Assembly: GCF_021483235.1 (NCBI RefSeq)
Contig: NZ_JAKEEC010000030.1
Coordinates: 15,626 to 50,850, forward strand
Source of the DNA: Arthrobacter alkaliphilus
GTDB taxonomy: Bacteria; Actinomycetota; Actinomycetes; Actinomycetales; Micrococcaceae
Length of the DNA stretch: 35,225 nucleotides
Reading direction: 5' to 3'
Shown here: positions 8,451-15,754 of the stretch, one piece after another
Layout: each line of letters begins with the position of its first letter
Position numbering within the stretch: the first letter of the stretch is position 1
The notes under the pieces: generated by a model
Database searches by the model: none
Told to the model about the DNA's origin: nothing
What the model saw: only the letters and a program-made list of their open reading frames with translations
Made by a program: the position numbers and the translations under genes

Positions 8451-9833
8451 TCAGGACGGAGCTGGCTGACCGGCGGAGGGTTTGATGTTCTGATTGGAGC
8501 TGAAAATGTTTTCAGGGTCGTATATGGCCTTGATCTGCGCCAATCGCTGGTAGCCGTTGCCGTAGGAAGCCCGGATCCGGGCCTCCCCCTCGTCGTTGTG
8601 GAGGAAGTTCACATACTCTCCGCCGGTGGCGTGCGGTTCCATCGCGGCGAAGTACTCCCTGCACCAGCCTATGTCGACATGATCCTGGCCCCCTGCCGGC
8701 CACGCGGCGTTGATGTTCATTGCGTGCGCCGCGTCCCTGCCCGACGCTGCAGAGCCGCCCACAGGTCCGTCGATCATGGCACCGCCCATATGAAAGAGCA
8801 GCGTGTAGGACGCGGGCGAGTTCTTGGCCCATGAGCGCTCCACCAGAACGTCAATGGCGTCCTCGGTCAGCGGCGGAAGGTAGTGGGACTTCCAGTAATA
8901 ACCCCAGTGGTGCGGCACACTTGCATCGAACATCGACTGATGCTCGACATACGGTTTACGCCTGACCAGGTCCGCCGCGGGAGGCCCGAATTCCCGGAGC
9001 GGCCGCAGCAACGCTTCCCCATCATCAAGGTCACCGGAATAACAAGGAATCACCAAAAGCACATCTGTTCCGCGGAGGTCCTCCGGGACCCACTCCAGCG
9101 CCGGCGCGGTCCGCAGGTTCAGGTACACCGCGAGCTCGTCCGGGGCACCGGCAATAAACTCACGATAAAAGGAAAGCACCTCGCGCCTGTTCGGCCTGAA
9201 CAGGATTGGACCGGCCAGCACAGTCGGGCCCAGCTTGTGGAGTCCGAACTCGAACTCGGTCACGATCCCGAAGTTCCCGCCCCCGCCCCGGACCGCCCAG
9301 AAAAGATCCGCGTTCTCGTCCGCAGCCGCCCGGACCCGATCCCCGTCTGCCAGCAGCATACGGGCAGAGAGCAGATTATCCGAGGTCAGGCCCCACCGGC
9401 GGCTGAGCCAGCCGAACCCTCCACCGACGGTCAGCCCGGCAACTCCCGTATGCGTCACGATCCCGCCAGGCGTAACCAGACCATGCGCCTGCGTCCCAGC
9501 GTCAACATCACCCCACAGCGCTCCGGGCTGGACCCGCGCTACACGGGCACCCGGATCGACCTGGACACCGCGCAGCACGGAGAAATCGATTACCACCCCG
9601 CCCTCACACAAAGCCGAACCCGAGACATTGTGGCCGCCTCCCCTGACAGCCAGCGGCAGGCTCTCCCGGCGCGCGTATGCCAATGCCACGGCCGCGTCCT
9701 CCACACCGCGGCAGCGCGTGATCAGGGCAGGGCGCCGGTCAATCGCACCGTTCCAAATCCGCCGCGCTTCCCCATAATCGGGATCCTCCGGCGCTAGAAC
9801 CGCACCCTGAAAACCATCCAGAACAAGACTCAT
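8451..9833 (-). CDS. FAD-binding (BBE-type) oxidoreductase
   Basis: A 460-aa flavoprotein of the berberine-bridge/6-hydroxynicotine-oxidase-like family. The FAD_binding_4 (PP-loop) domain has LAVRGGGHNVSGSALCEGG, where the His of GGGHN is the usual covalent flavin anchor, then TPGGIVTHTGVAGLTVGGGF and GLTSDNLLSA. The position that is Cys in bicovalent members is Ser here, so single covalent attachment is expected. AVRGGGGNFGIVTEFEF follows. The C-terminal BBE motif is EYVNFLHNDEGEARIRASYG ... LAQIKAIYDPENIF. ATG 9833 (MSLVLDGFQGAVLAP) is chosen because the family begins here; the frame is open to 10061 but its extra 76 residues are low-complexity and not conserved. The ribosome site is weak. 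Substrate unknown. Confidence 0.88.
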   Translation of the reverse strand: MSLVLDGFQGAVLAPEDPDYGEARRIWNGAIDRRPALITRCRGVEDAAVALAYARRESLPLAVRGGGHNVSGSALCEGGVVIDFSVLRGVQVDPGARVARVQPGALWGDVDAGTQAHGLVTPGGIVTHTGVAGLTVGGGFGWLSRRWGLTSDNLLSARMLLADGDRVRAAADENADLFWAVRGGGGNFGIVTEFEFGLHKLGPTVLAGPILFRPNRREVLSFYREFIAGAPDELAVYLNLRTAPALEWVPEDLRGTDVLLVIPCYSGDLDDGEALLRPLREFGPPAADLVRRKPYVEHQSMFDASVPHHWGYYWKSHYLPPLTEDAIDVLVERSWAKNSPASYTLLFHMGGAMIDGPVGGSAASGRDAAHAMNINAAWPAGGQDHVDIGWCREYFAAMEPHATGGEYVNFLHNDEGEARIRASYGNGYQRLAQIKAIYDPENIFSSNQNIKPSAGQPAPS

Positions 9834-10071
9834 AAAGGCATCATCACCCCACACCGCTCCCACTGGCAACGACAAATCTTGAACCGCGAACCGGAAACCC
9901 GACCGAAACCCACTACAGCCAAAAAGTCCTGACGCGTCTTGGAATACAACAGCTTTACAAGACGCCACCAGGCCTGTCCGGACTGTCCGATAAACAATGT
10001 AGATGGAGTTGCGGCTACGGGCGGGTCTGACTTGCTGATTAACTGACGTGCTCTCGGGCATTGTCCTGACA

Positions 10072-10731
10072 CCGACGGGTCGGCGCGTACCGGGGTCGCG
10101 CTCGTTTCGGGTGGCCGGACCGGGCGGGACGTGACTTCATAGGACCTTGCTCGATCAATGACTCGTCATTGTTATGTCCGCCCGGCCTGGCGAGGGCATC
10201 CCTCATCGAAGGGAGACCCCACCAGCATGAGCAACAACGCTCAGACGACGCAAGCAGTGATCGTCATCGGAGGCATCGACGCGCACGCCGACACTCATCA
10301 TGTCGTCGCGCTCGATACGACCGGGAAGATACTCGGCGACCACCCTTTTCCCGCTTCATCACGCGGATATCGTGACGCACTGGACTGGTTGGCAAAGTTC
10401 GGGTTAATTGACAAGATCGGCGTCGAATCCACCGGTTCGTATGCGGCCGGCATCACACGGTTCCTCCTCGAATCAGGTGTCGATGTCGTGGAAGTCAACC
10501 AGCCGCACCCGCACCTGAGAGCGCGCCGCGGCAAAGACGATTCGATCGACGCTGAAGCAGCAGCGCGCAAAGCGCTCTCGGGGCAGGCCACCGCGATCCC
10601 GAAGGTCACCACGGGTGTTGTCGAGTCGATCCGTGTGCTGCGCTTGGCCCGGGAATCCGCGGTTCGTTCCCGCACGAGAACGATCGTCCAACTGCGCAGT
10701 CTTCTAGTCACGGCACCTGCGCAGCAGTGGA
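10072..10731 (+). mobile_element. IS110-family element, 5' part only
   Basis: Left end and first half of an IS110 element, cut by the IS256 copy that begins at 10732. The ~150 bp ahead of the transposase start are non-coding and carry a perfect small hairpin, AATGAC-TC-GTCATT (10157-10170). In IS110-type elements the non-coding end can encode the bridge RNA, so this stretch may be its remnant. The right half of the element was not found beyond the IS256 copy. Confidence 0.6.
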
Positions 10732-10742
10732 GTCCCGCATAG
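10227..10742 (+). pseudogene. IS110-family transposase, truncated
   Basis: The frame begins MSNNAQTTQAVIVIGGIDAH with GGGAGA about 10 nt upstream. It shows the RuvC-like DEDD catalytic domain of IS110 transposases: Asp in GGIDAHADTHHVVALD, Glu in IGVESTGSYAAGI, and Asp residues in ARRGKDDSIDAEAAARKAL. It stops after LRSLLVTAPA, with the last few residues encoded by the IS256 end. The C-terminal Transposase_20 half with the essential Ser is missing, so it is inactive. Confidence 0.85.
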
Positions 10743-12129
10743 TGGTGTAATGCCACGGTGGTTGTCTGCGTCGTTGCTGACGTGAAGGCGGTCACCGTGT
10801 GATCCTTCGAGGAAACTCTCACATCCCTCTCGAAAGGCATCAACACGATGACCGCTCCTCATATTGTCGACCCGCGACCGTGCTCGGCGAAGCCCTGACC
10901 GACGCGTCCCCGGATTTGATGCGGCACCTGCTGCAGACCATGATTAACGCTTTGCTCTCGGCTGACGCCGATGCCGTTGTCGGGGCGGAATGGGGCGAAC
11001 GCAGCCCCGAGCGCACCACCCACCGCAACGGCTACCGGCATCGGAACCTCGATACCCGTGCCGGGACGATCGATGTCGCCGTCCCGAAGCTGCGGCAGGG
11101 CAGTTACTTCCCGGAATGGCTCCTCGAACGCCGGAAACGGTCCGAGGCCGCACTCATCACCGTGATCGCGGACTGCTACCTCGCCGGCGTCTCGACCCGC
11201 CGGATGGACAAATTGGTGAAGCAGCTCGGTATCCACTCCCTGTCGAAATCGCAGGTGTCCAGAATGGCGGCCGATCTCGACGAGCACGTGGACGAGTTCC
11301 GGCACCGCAATCTCTCCGAGGCCGGCCCGTTCACCTTCGTTGCCGCGGACGCGTTTGACGATGAAGGTCCGGGAGGGCGGCCGGGTCGTGAACACCGTGG
11401 TCCTGATCGCGACGGGGGTCAACGGCGACGGCCGGCGTGAGGTCCTCGGCCTCCAGGTCGCCACGGCGGAGACCGGTCCGGCATGGAACGCGTTCTTTGC
11501 CGATCTCTGCGCCCGCGGCCTTGCCGGGGTGCAGCTGGTCACCTCCGACGCGCACGCTGGGCTCAAAGACGCGATTGCCGCGAACCTGCCCGGGTCAGCC
11601 TGGCAACGCTGCCGCACCCATTACGCAGCGAACCTGATGTCCGTGACACCCAAGAGCATGTGGCCGGCCGTGAAAGCGATGCTGCACAGTGTCTATGACC
11701 AACCCGACGCCGCCGCGGTGACCGCGCAGTTCGACCGGACCCTGGACTACGTGAGCGAGAAACTTCCCGCCGTCGCCTCGCACCTGGACGCGGCCCGGGC
11801 AGACATCCTCGCGTTCACCTCGTTCCCCAAGGACCTCTGGCAACAGATCTGGTCAAACAACCCCAACGAGCGGCTGAACAGAGAGATCCGCCGCCGAACC
11901 GACAGTGTCGGCATCTTCCCCAACCGGGACGCGATCATCCGCCTCGTTGGTGGCGTCCTCGCCGAGCAAACCGAAGAATGGGCCGAGGGACGCCGCTATC
12001 TCGGCCTCGACATCCTCGCCCGCTCCCGCATGCGCCCCATCGCTGACACCGGAAACGAGGCAGACACCGACACGATCATGGCCCTCAGCGCCTAAGCGAA
12101 GGATCAACCGTTACACCACTCCACGGGAC
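10732..12129 (+). mobile_element. IS256-family insertion sequence, copy 1
   Basis: Imperfect terminal inverted repeats bound the element. Left 10732-10752 begins GTCCCGCATAGTGGTGTAA; right 12109-12129 on the reverse strand begins GTCCCGTGGAGTGGTGTAA, 17 of 21 positions matching. Length 1398 bp, the usual size. It carries one transposase gene with two frameshifts. No clear 8-9 bp target duplication is visible: one side is a truncated IS110 and the other is unrelated sequence, suggesting a deletion or rearrangement after insertion. Confidence 0.8.
10848..12095 (+). pseudogene. IS256-family (mutator) transposase with two frameshifts
   Basis: Starts MTAPHIVDP at ATG 10848 (AAAGG upstream). A missing G near 10873 shifts the frame to TVLGEALTDASPDLMRHLLQ. 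The N-terminal half is typical: THRNGYRHRNLDTRAGTIDV and VPKLRQGSYFPEWLLERR. An extra T at about 11349-11351 (TTT) breaks AADALTMKVREGG, the first catalytic Asp region. The second half holds VQLVTSDAHAGLKDAIA (second Asp) and SNNPNERLNREIRRRTDSVG (catalytic Glu). Both changes are single-base indels, so recent decay or sequencing error are equally possible. As read, it cannot make a functional transposase. Confidence 0.85.
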
Positions 12130-12163
12130 TTGACCACGGCAGCGCACAACGGGTGTATGCGCC

Positions 12164-12556
12164 GTGATTCTTCTGGCACTGACTTCCTTGACGCTGGGGG
12201 GTGTCGGAGATCAAGACGGAACCCGGGATGTTTTGGGGTGGGTCGGTTTGCTCTTGGTTGTTGCTGGGGCCGGCTGTTGTGCGGTGTTTCTTCTGCGGGG
12301 GCACGTCAAAGGCTCTCAGCTGATATTCGCACCAGTCGGTTGGCTCCTCGTTACCTTGTCCGTGCTGACCGCGCTTATTGCCATATTTTTTGTCGTAGAG
12401 CTCTTGGAAGGCCCTAGTCATTTTTTCACTGTGGCGTATGAACCGGCCCTTATTGGAACCTGGCTTGCAGGGATGTTTCGACCCGAAGATACCTTCGCTA
12501 AAGACGACGCCAGGACGGCGAATGGTGAGAACGGCGCATCGGCCGTTGGACCATGA
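12164..12556 (+). CDS. Small membrane protein of unknown function
   Basis: A 130-aa frame from GTG 12164 with three hydrophobic helices: about residues 1-13, 24-44 (VLGWVGLLLVVAGAGCCAVF) and 55-79 (PVGWLLVTLSVLTALIAIFF). A polar tail follows. No ribosome site is evident, and the start lies 35 bp from the IS256 end, so the true N-terminus may have been removed. Its 3' end overlaps the reverse-strand zinc-ribbon frame at 12418-12642; both are unlikely to be complete genes. No family recognised. Confidence 0.4.
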   Translation: MILLALTSLTLGGVGDQDGTRDVLGWVGLLLVVAGAGCCAVFLLRGHVKGSQLIFAPVGWLLVTLSVLTALIAIFFVVELLEGPSHFFTVAYEPALIGTWLAGMFRPEDTFAKDDARTANGENGASAVGP

Positions 12557-12642
12557 TGCCACTTGAACTCTTCTTGACAATTGGGACACTCGCGCCAGAT
12601 GAACCCGTCCGAGTCAAGCGGGAACTCTACAGAGACCTCCAT
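12418..12642 (-). pseudogene. Zinc-ribbon small protein, probably 3' truncated
   Basis: A 74-aa reverse-strand frame. The first 38 residues look genuine: MEVSVEFPLDSDGFIWRECP then NCQEEFKWHHGPTADAP, with a C-P-N-C knuckle as in small actinobacterial zinc-ribbon proteins that carry a second Cys pair further on. Here that second pair is absent; the remainder is antisense to the membrane-protein frame and looks non-native. Probably a 5' stump. Its ATG shares the CCATGG palindrome with a plus-strand ATG at 12641 that opens a 46-aa frame (MASTYHNPPKGVRGVQRGAG), which is of uncertain reality. Confidence 0.35.
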
Positions 12643-12873
12643 GGCGTCTACCTACCACAACCCACCCAAGGGTGTTCGTGGAGTGCAAAGAGGTGCCGGG
12701 CCGTATCCCCGCACGCCGCGTTGGACGGGTTTTGCGCACTCTGGGCAGGAGGTTCTGTATGTTCCTCGGGACAGCGCCTAGCTTGGGTTGGCGCGGCAGC
12801 GTCTTTCTTCCCTCGGCCCGCTTCGTCGCTGGCCTCATCTTGCTGTGACCGCAGGTTGTCGATCGTTTGGCCG

Positions 12874-13386
12874 TTATTGGTGCTGTTGGACGTAGGTGTC
12901 GGGATCTACGTCCTGGCCGGTGATGCCGTTGGCGTGGGCTGCTTCGAAAACGCTGAACGCCAGCGCGATGGAGTGTCGTAGTTCCAAGCTGGCGTGCCGG
13001 CGGAAGTCGCTGAGTCCTTCGCGTTCTTCCTCAGCCATGTGGTCTCCGTTGACTTCGTTCACTTGCCCCACGGTGTCCCACCAGGCGTCGGATCCGGTGG
13101 CATGCTTACTGACGGCGGCGATCGCGTCACGGATTTCGTTATGGTCGTGGATCGCGTCGCTTGTCTCCTCCTCCGGTGAGGCGGCGTCATCACCGCCTTT
13201 GCCCAAGGTGAGTAGTTCCGGATAGAACAGCAACTCCTCGGCCTTCGCATGGACCTCAAGGAGGACACGCAGCCGAGACCACACCGCATTCAGGTCAGCC
13301 GGGGAGGCCTCGTGCATTTCGTCCAGGAGAGCGAACATGCGTCGCTGCTCGTGATGATCGTTCAGGATGACCTCTGTGATGTCCAT
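12874..13386 (-). CDS. Hemerythrin HHE-domain protein
   Basis: A 170-aa four-helix-bundle protein with the His/Glu ligands of a non-haem di-iron site spaced as in the HHE family: ILNDHHEQRRMFALLDEMHE (residues 7-26), VHAKAEELLFYPEL, IHDHNEIRDAI and GDHMAEEEREGLSDFRRHA. Such proteins bind oxygen or nitric oxide or sense redox change. ATG 13386 has AAGGA 6 nt upstream; a longer frame to 13470 lacks support. Monocistronic, with no obvious partner nearby. Confidence 0.85.
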   Translation of the reverse strand: MDITEVILNDHHEQRRMFALLDEMHEASPADLNAVWSRLRVLLEVHAKAEELLFYPELLTLGKGGDDAASPEEETSDAIHDHNEIRDAIAAVSKHATGSDAWWDTVGQVNEVNGDHMAEEEREGLSDFRRHASLELRHSIALAFSVFEAAHANGITGQDVDPDTYVQQHQ

Positions 13387-14191
13387 GCCGTTTCCTTTCG
13401 GGCTCGATTCCTCTCCGGGAGGCGGGCCCCGCGACTGAGTCCACCCACGTCCTTGAGATGGAGTTATCAAAAACTATGCCACGGCCTCGCCTGATGGCCC
13501 CAGCGCCCCGGAGTGGTGGGTCTTCCGTGAAGACCCGGGCCCAGGACGTCGTCAGGTGGATACGGGCTGTGAGGATGATGGCCCTTGGCAGCAATGGTTC
13601 CTGCCTCGCCGGACATCGGTAGGGAAATTTCTTTCCTCATGGATACCGCCAAAATGGCTTTCGAGACGAAAAAACAACCGGCGAAGGACCACGCTTACGG
13701 ACAGTTGACCCCTTCTCCGAACCGAGGCGAGTGTCTCACAACCCAAATGCCTCGATTCACTAGCCATACAAGACAGTGTCACCAGCCAGGATGGCGGCCA
13801 TTTGTACCGGAGGGGGCAGCGGTGAGTGGAGCGCATGGTCAGAATTCGATGGTTTCGAATTCCAGGAGGTCTGCGACGCTGACCACGGGTTTACGGTCAC
13901 CGCTGTGGTGTTCGCCGGTTTGGCCGTTGGGCCAGTTCTTGTAGTCCTCTTCCGTGGTCCAAGTGGTCACGACGAGGCCGTGATTCGGTTTCTGGCAACT
14001 GTCTGTTGGTAGTCCTCTTGTGACCCTACGGACGCCAAAGGCTTCTGTAGCGGCGGCCTCAACCAGCCACATTGGAGGCGTGACTTGGATGTAGCCCGGT
14101 CATGTCGTTCCGCCTCGGGAATACCATGAAGAAGCAAGACCACAGAATCTGCCACTCAACGAAGAAGGAAGGCGAGGCACCCGGGCACAAG
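13387..14191. other. Long gene-poor stretch
   Basis: About 800 bp with no intact gene. Only a possible tail of a monooxygenase-like protein (13839-13990, reverse strand) could be recognised. It ends at the tRNA-associated direct repeat that starts the island. Confidence 0.4.
13839..13990 (-). pseudogene. Possible C-terminal fragment of an ABM-type monooxygenase
   Basis: The reverse-strand frame ends PNHGLVVTTWTTEEDYKNWP, then VVSVADLLEFETIEF and a stop. The V-x-x-x-W-x-x-x-E-D-Y/F pattern near a C-terminus recalls the antibiotic-biosynthesis/haem-degrading monooxygenase (ABM, dimeric ferredoxin-like) fold. The upstream part of the frame is not protein-like, so if real it is a fragment. Low certainty. 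Confidence 0.3.
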
Positions 14192-14194
14192 AAA

Positions 14195-14210
14195 GGCCCC
14201 CGAAGGGGCC
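14195..14210 (-). terminator. Rho-independent-like terminator in repeat copy 1
   Basis: Perfect stem GGCCCC / GGGGCC with a 4-nt loop, followed on the reverse strand by TTTCTT. The same hairpin is at 27946-27961. It lies downstream of the tRNA-like segment, where a tRNA gene terminator would be. Confidence 0.5.
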
Positions 14211-14267
14211 ATCCGTGAACATTTGTGCACACTCAGAGGCAAATAAGCCTCTGAACAGTTAAAATAC

Positions 14268-14290
14268 GTGCCCGAGGTGGGACTCGAACC
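14268..14290 (-). other. tRNA 3'-end fragment (tRNA-Leu-like), copy 1
   Basis: The reverse strand reads GGTTCGAGTCCCACC then TCGGGCAC: T-loop, the 3' side of a CCCAC T-stem, an acceptor strand CTCGGGC and discriminator A. The 5' half of a tRNA does not precede it and the 5' T-stem strand does not pair fully, so this is a fragment. The acceptor sequence would pair with GCCCGAG, as in several bacterial tRNA-Leu genes; that identity is inferred. Confidence 0.55.
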
Positions 14291-14474
14291 GGGTTCCAGA
14301 CCCCGGAAACACAGGGAAGTTCCGAAAACATGCCGATTACGGCCCGATCCGGCACCGGTACGGCCGAGTCCGACAGCCAGGGTGTGCACATTGTGCACAC
14401 CCCATTTTTCGGCTTTTGAACCCGCTTCCCAGCCATGACCAAGTTGTTCAAACGTCCAGGAACGCGTTGCCGGG

Positions 14475-14780
14475 TCAGGCGATCTGGATCCGTTCGTCGC
14501 CGAGTTCAACCTCGACACGAAGCCGGCCACCGACCGCTTCGACGTATTTCCGCAGCGTGTCGACCTGCGCGCGGTCGATGTCGCCGTGCTCAATGCGAGA
14601 CACCCGGTTCTGGCTGACGTGCAGCCGTGCAGCCAACTCGACCTGCGTCAACTCCGAGGCCTCGCGGAGCTCCCGAAGCCGGTAAGCCCGGACCTCATCG
14701 AGCAGATGCTTCTTGCGGGCGTCCACAGCAACCCGGTCAACAGGCCGCTTGGCCAGCATCTCTTCGATAGTCTTTGCCAT
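14475..14780 (-). CDS. higA: HigA-type antitoxin (XRE-family HTH)
   Basis: A 101-aa antitoxin and autorepressor. It has a Cro/C1-type HTH (about residues 36-92): YRLRELREASELTQVELAAR then LHVSQNRVSRIEHGDIDRAQ, followed by VGGRLRVEVELGD. It would neutralise the upstream toxin and repress the operon. ATG 14780 shares one base with the toxin stop (TGATG) and lies behind a strong AAAGGAGG, so the two are translationally coupled. Toxin-first order is typical of higBA. Confidence 0.88.
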   Translation of the reverse strand: MAKTIEEMLAKRPVDRVAVDARKKHLLDEVRAYRLRELREASELTQVELAARLHVSQNRVSRIEHGDIDRAQVDTLRKYVEAVGGRLRVEVELGDERIQIA

Positions 14781-15133
14781 CACGATCCTCCTTTCAGAAT
14801 TCTCAGATGATCATCGAACAGGTCATCCGCAATCGGGATGTTCGTCTTGTACCACTTGCTCCAGTTGCCGGCCTTGTCACCTGCGACAAGCAGGATCGCA
14901 TGCCGTTCAGGGTCAAAGGCGAACAAGATCCGCAACTCCGACCGGCCACTCGACCCCGGACGAAGTTCCTTCATGTTCCTATGCCGCGAACGAACCACCG
15001 TATCGACCAGCGGACGGCCAAGCTGCGGCCCACGCTCAGCAAGTAGCTCCAACGCGGCGATCACCTGCTCGTACGAGTCCTGATCGAGCGCGAGCAGCCA
15101 CGACTCCACCAACTCTGCGTCAACATTCCACAC
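14780..15133 (-). CDS. higB: HigB/RelE-like toxin (Gp49 family)
   Basis: A 117-aa ribosome-dependent mRNA interferase-type toxin. Family signatures: VIAALELLAERGPQLGRPLV, SRHRNMKELRPGSSGRSELR, ILFAFDPERHAILLVAGDK and NWSKWYKTNIPIADDLFDDH, matching the phage-derived Gp49-like/HigB group. It begins at a GTG (15133). A TAGCAT -10 box with TTGAGT 18 bp further upstream would put the transcript start almost on this GTG, so the gene is probably leaderless, as is common in actinobacteria. Nearest cargo to the left island boundary. Confidence 0.87.
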   Translation of the reverse strand: MWNVDAELVESWLLALDQDSYEQVIAALELLAERGPQLGRPLVDTVVRSRHRNMKELRPGSSGRSELRILFAFDPERHAILLVAGDKAGNWSKWYKTNIPIADDLFDDHLRILKGGS

Positions 15134-15754
15134 CGACCCATGCTACAACCCACAGGTTCTACAACTCAAGAGCTATACCCTCGACCCAGCACTCTGAATT
15201 TAGATGCCAGCGTTCACACGATTCAATTCCGCACGATGGTCCAGCGACGGCCATCACTGTTGTTCGTATCGTCGTTGCTGTTCAGCAGGAGGGAGCCCGC
15301 CCCGTCTGCGCCAACCGTGCCCCCGTAGGAGCCATCCTCGGAGACAAACCAAGGGGCTTTTCAGCCTTGGCGGCAAAGCAAACTGCGTCGCGCTTGGCAC
15401 AGGGGCATTCACGTCAGCTTATCTTCGCGCAGGCGTCCCGGCGCTTACCTCCGCCAAGACGGCTGTCGCTAGCGACAACCATTTCCGAAAGCTGTCCCAC
15501 CTGACGTTCCCCGGCCACTACTGATGTCACATCGAGATACTATCTGGCTCCTCGAAATCGAGGTTGCATGAGGGGTCTGAATCCTCCGGTTCGAGCAACG
15601 ATCCCGCGTGGGTTGATCGTTTCTCGGGGCCAGCCGAAGAACGCGAGCACGCTGTTTAGCGTACGACCCAGACTCCGAACCTCGACGCCAATCCTCGAGC
15701 CCGACCCCGTCATCTGCCGAATCGCCACCAGGTTATTGCGAATGGAGCGCTCGT
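15134..15754. other. Gene-poor stretch
   Basis: About 620 bp without a convincing gene. A plus-strand frame (to 15524) and a reverse-strand 62-aa frame from GTG 15728, just downstream of the big NTPase gene, are open but have no ribosome site or recognisable motif. Confidence 0.35.

Larger units (their letters stand above)
14192..14405 (-). repeat. Island-bounding direct repeat, copy 1 (att-like)
   Basis: About 214 bp, roughly 90% identical by eye to 27943-28157 in the same orientation. Read on the reverse strand it contains a perfect palindrome, GGTGTGCACA-A-TGTGCACACC (14381-14401), then an ACCGGTGCC block, a tRNA 3'-end sequence (14290-14268), an AGAGGC/GCCTCT hairpin, another TGTGCACA site and a GGCCCC/GGGGCC terminator. 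Conservation over the whole length, not just the tRNA part, suggests both copies derive from the same integrative element's end. Confidence 0.8.

Noticed and set aside
9834..10061. N-terminal extension of the FAD oxidoreductase
   Set aside because: Not conserved in family style; the fold starts at MSLVLDGFQGAVLAP.
12104..12589. 161-aa reverse-strand gene
   Set aside because: Its sequence is polar and low in structure, spans the IS256 terminal repeat, and is antisense to a hydrophobic frame; a shadow ORF.
14268..14290. A tRNA gene
   Set aside because: Only the T-loop and acceptor 3' strand are present, and the preceding bases do not complete a T-stem or cloverleaf. Treated as an attachment-site fragment, likewise at 28019-28041.
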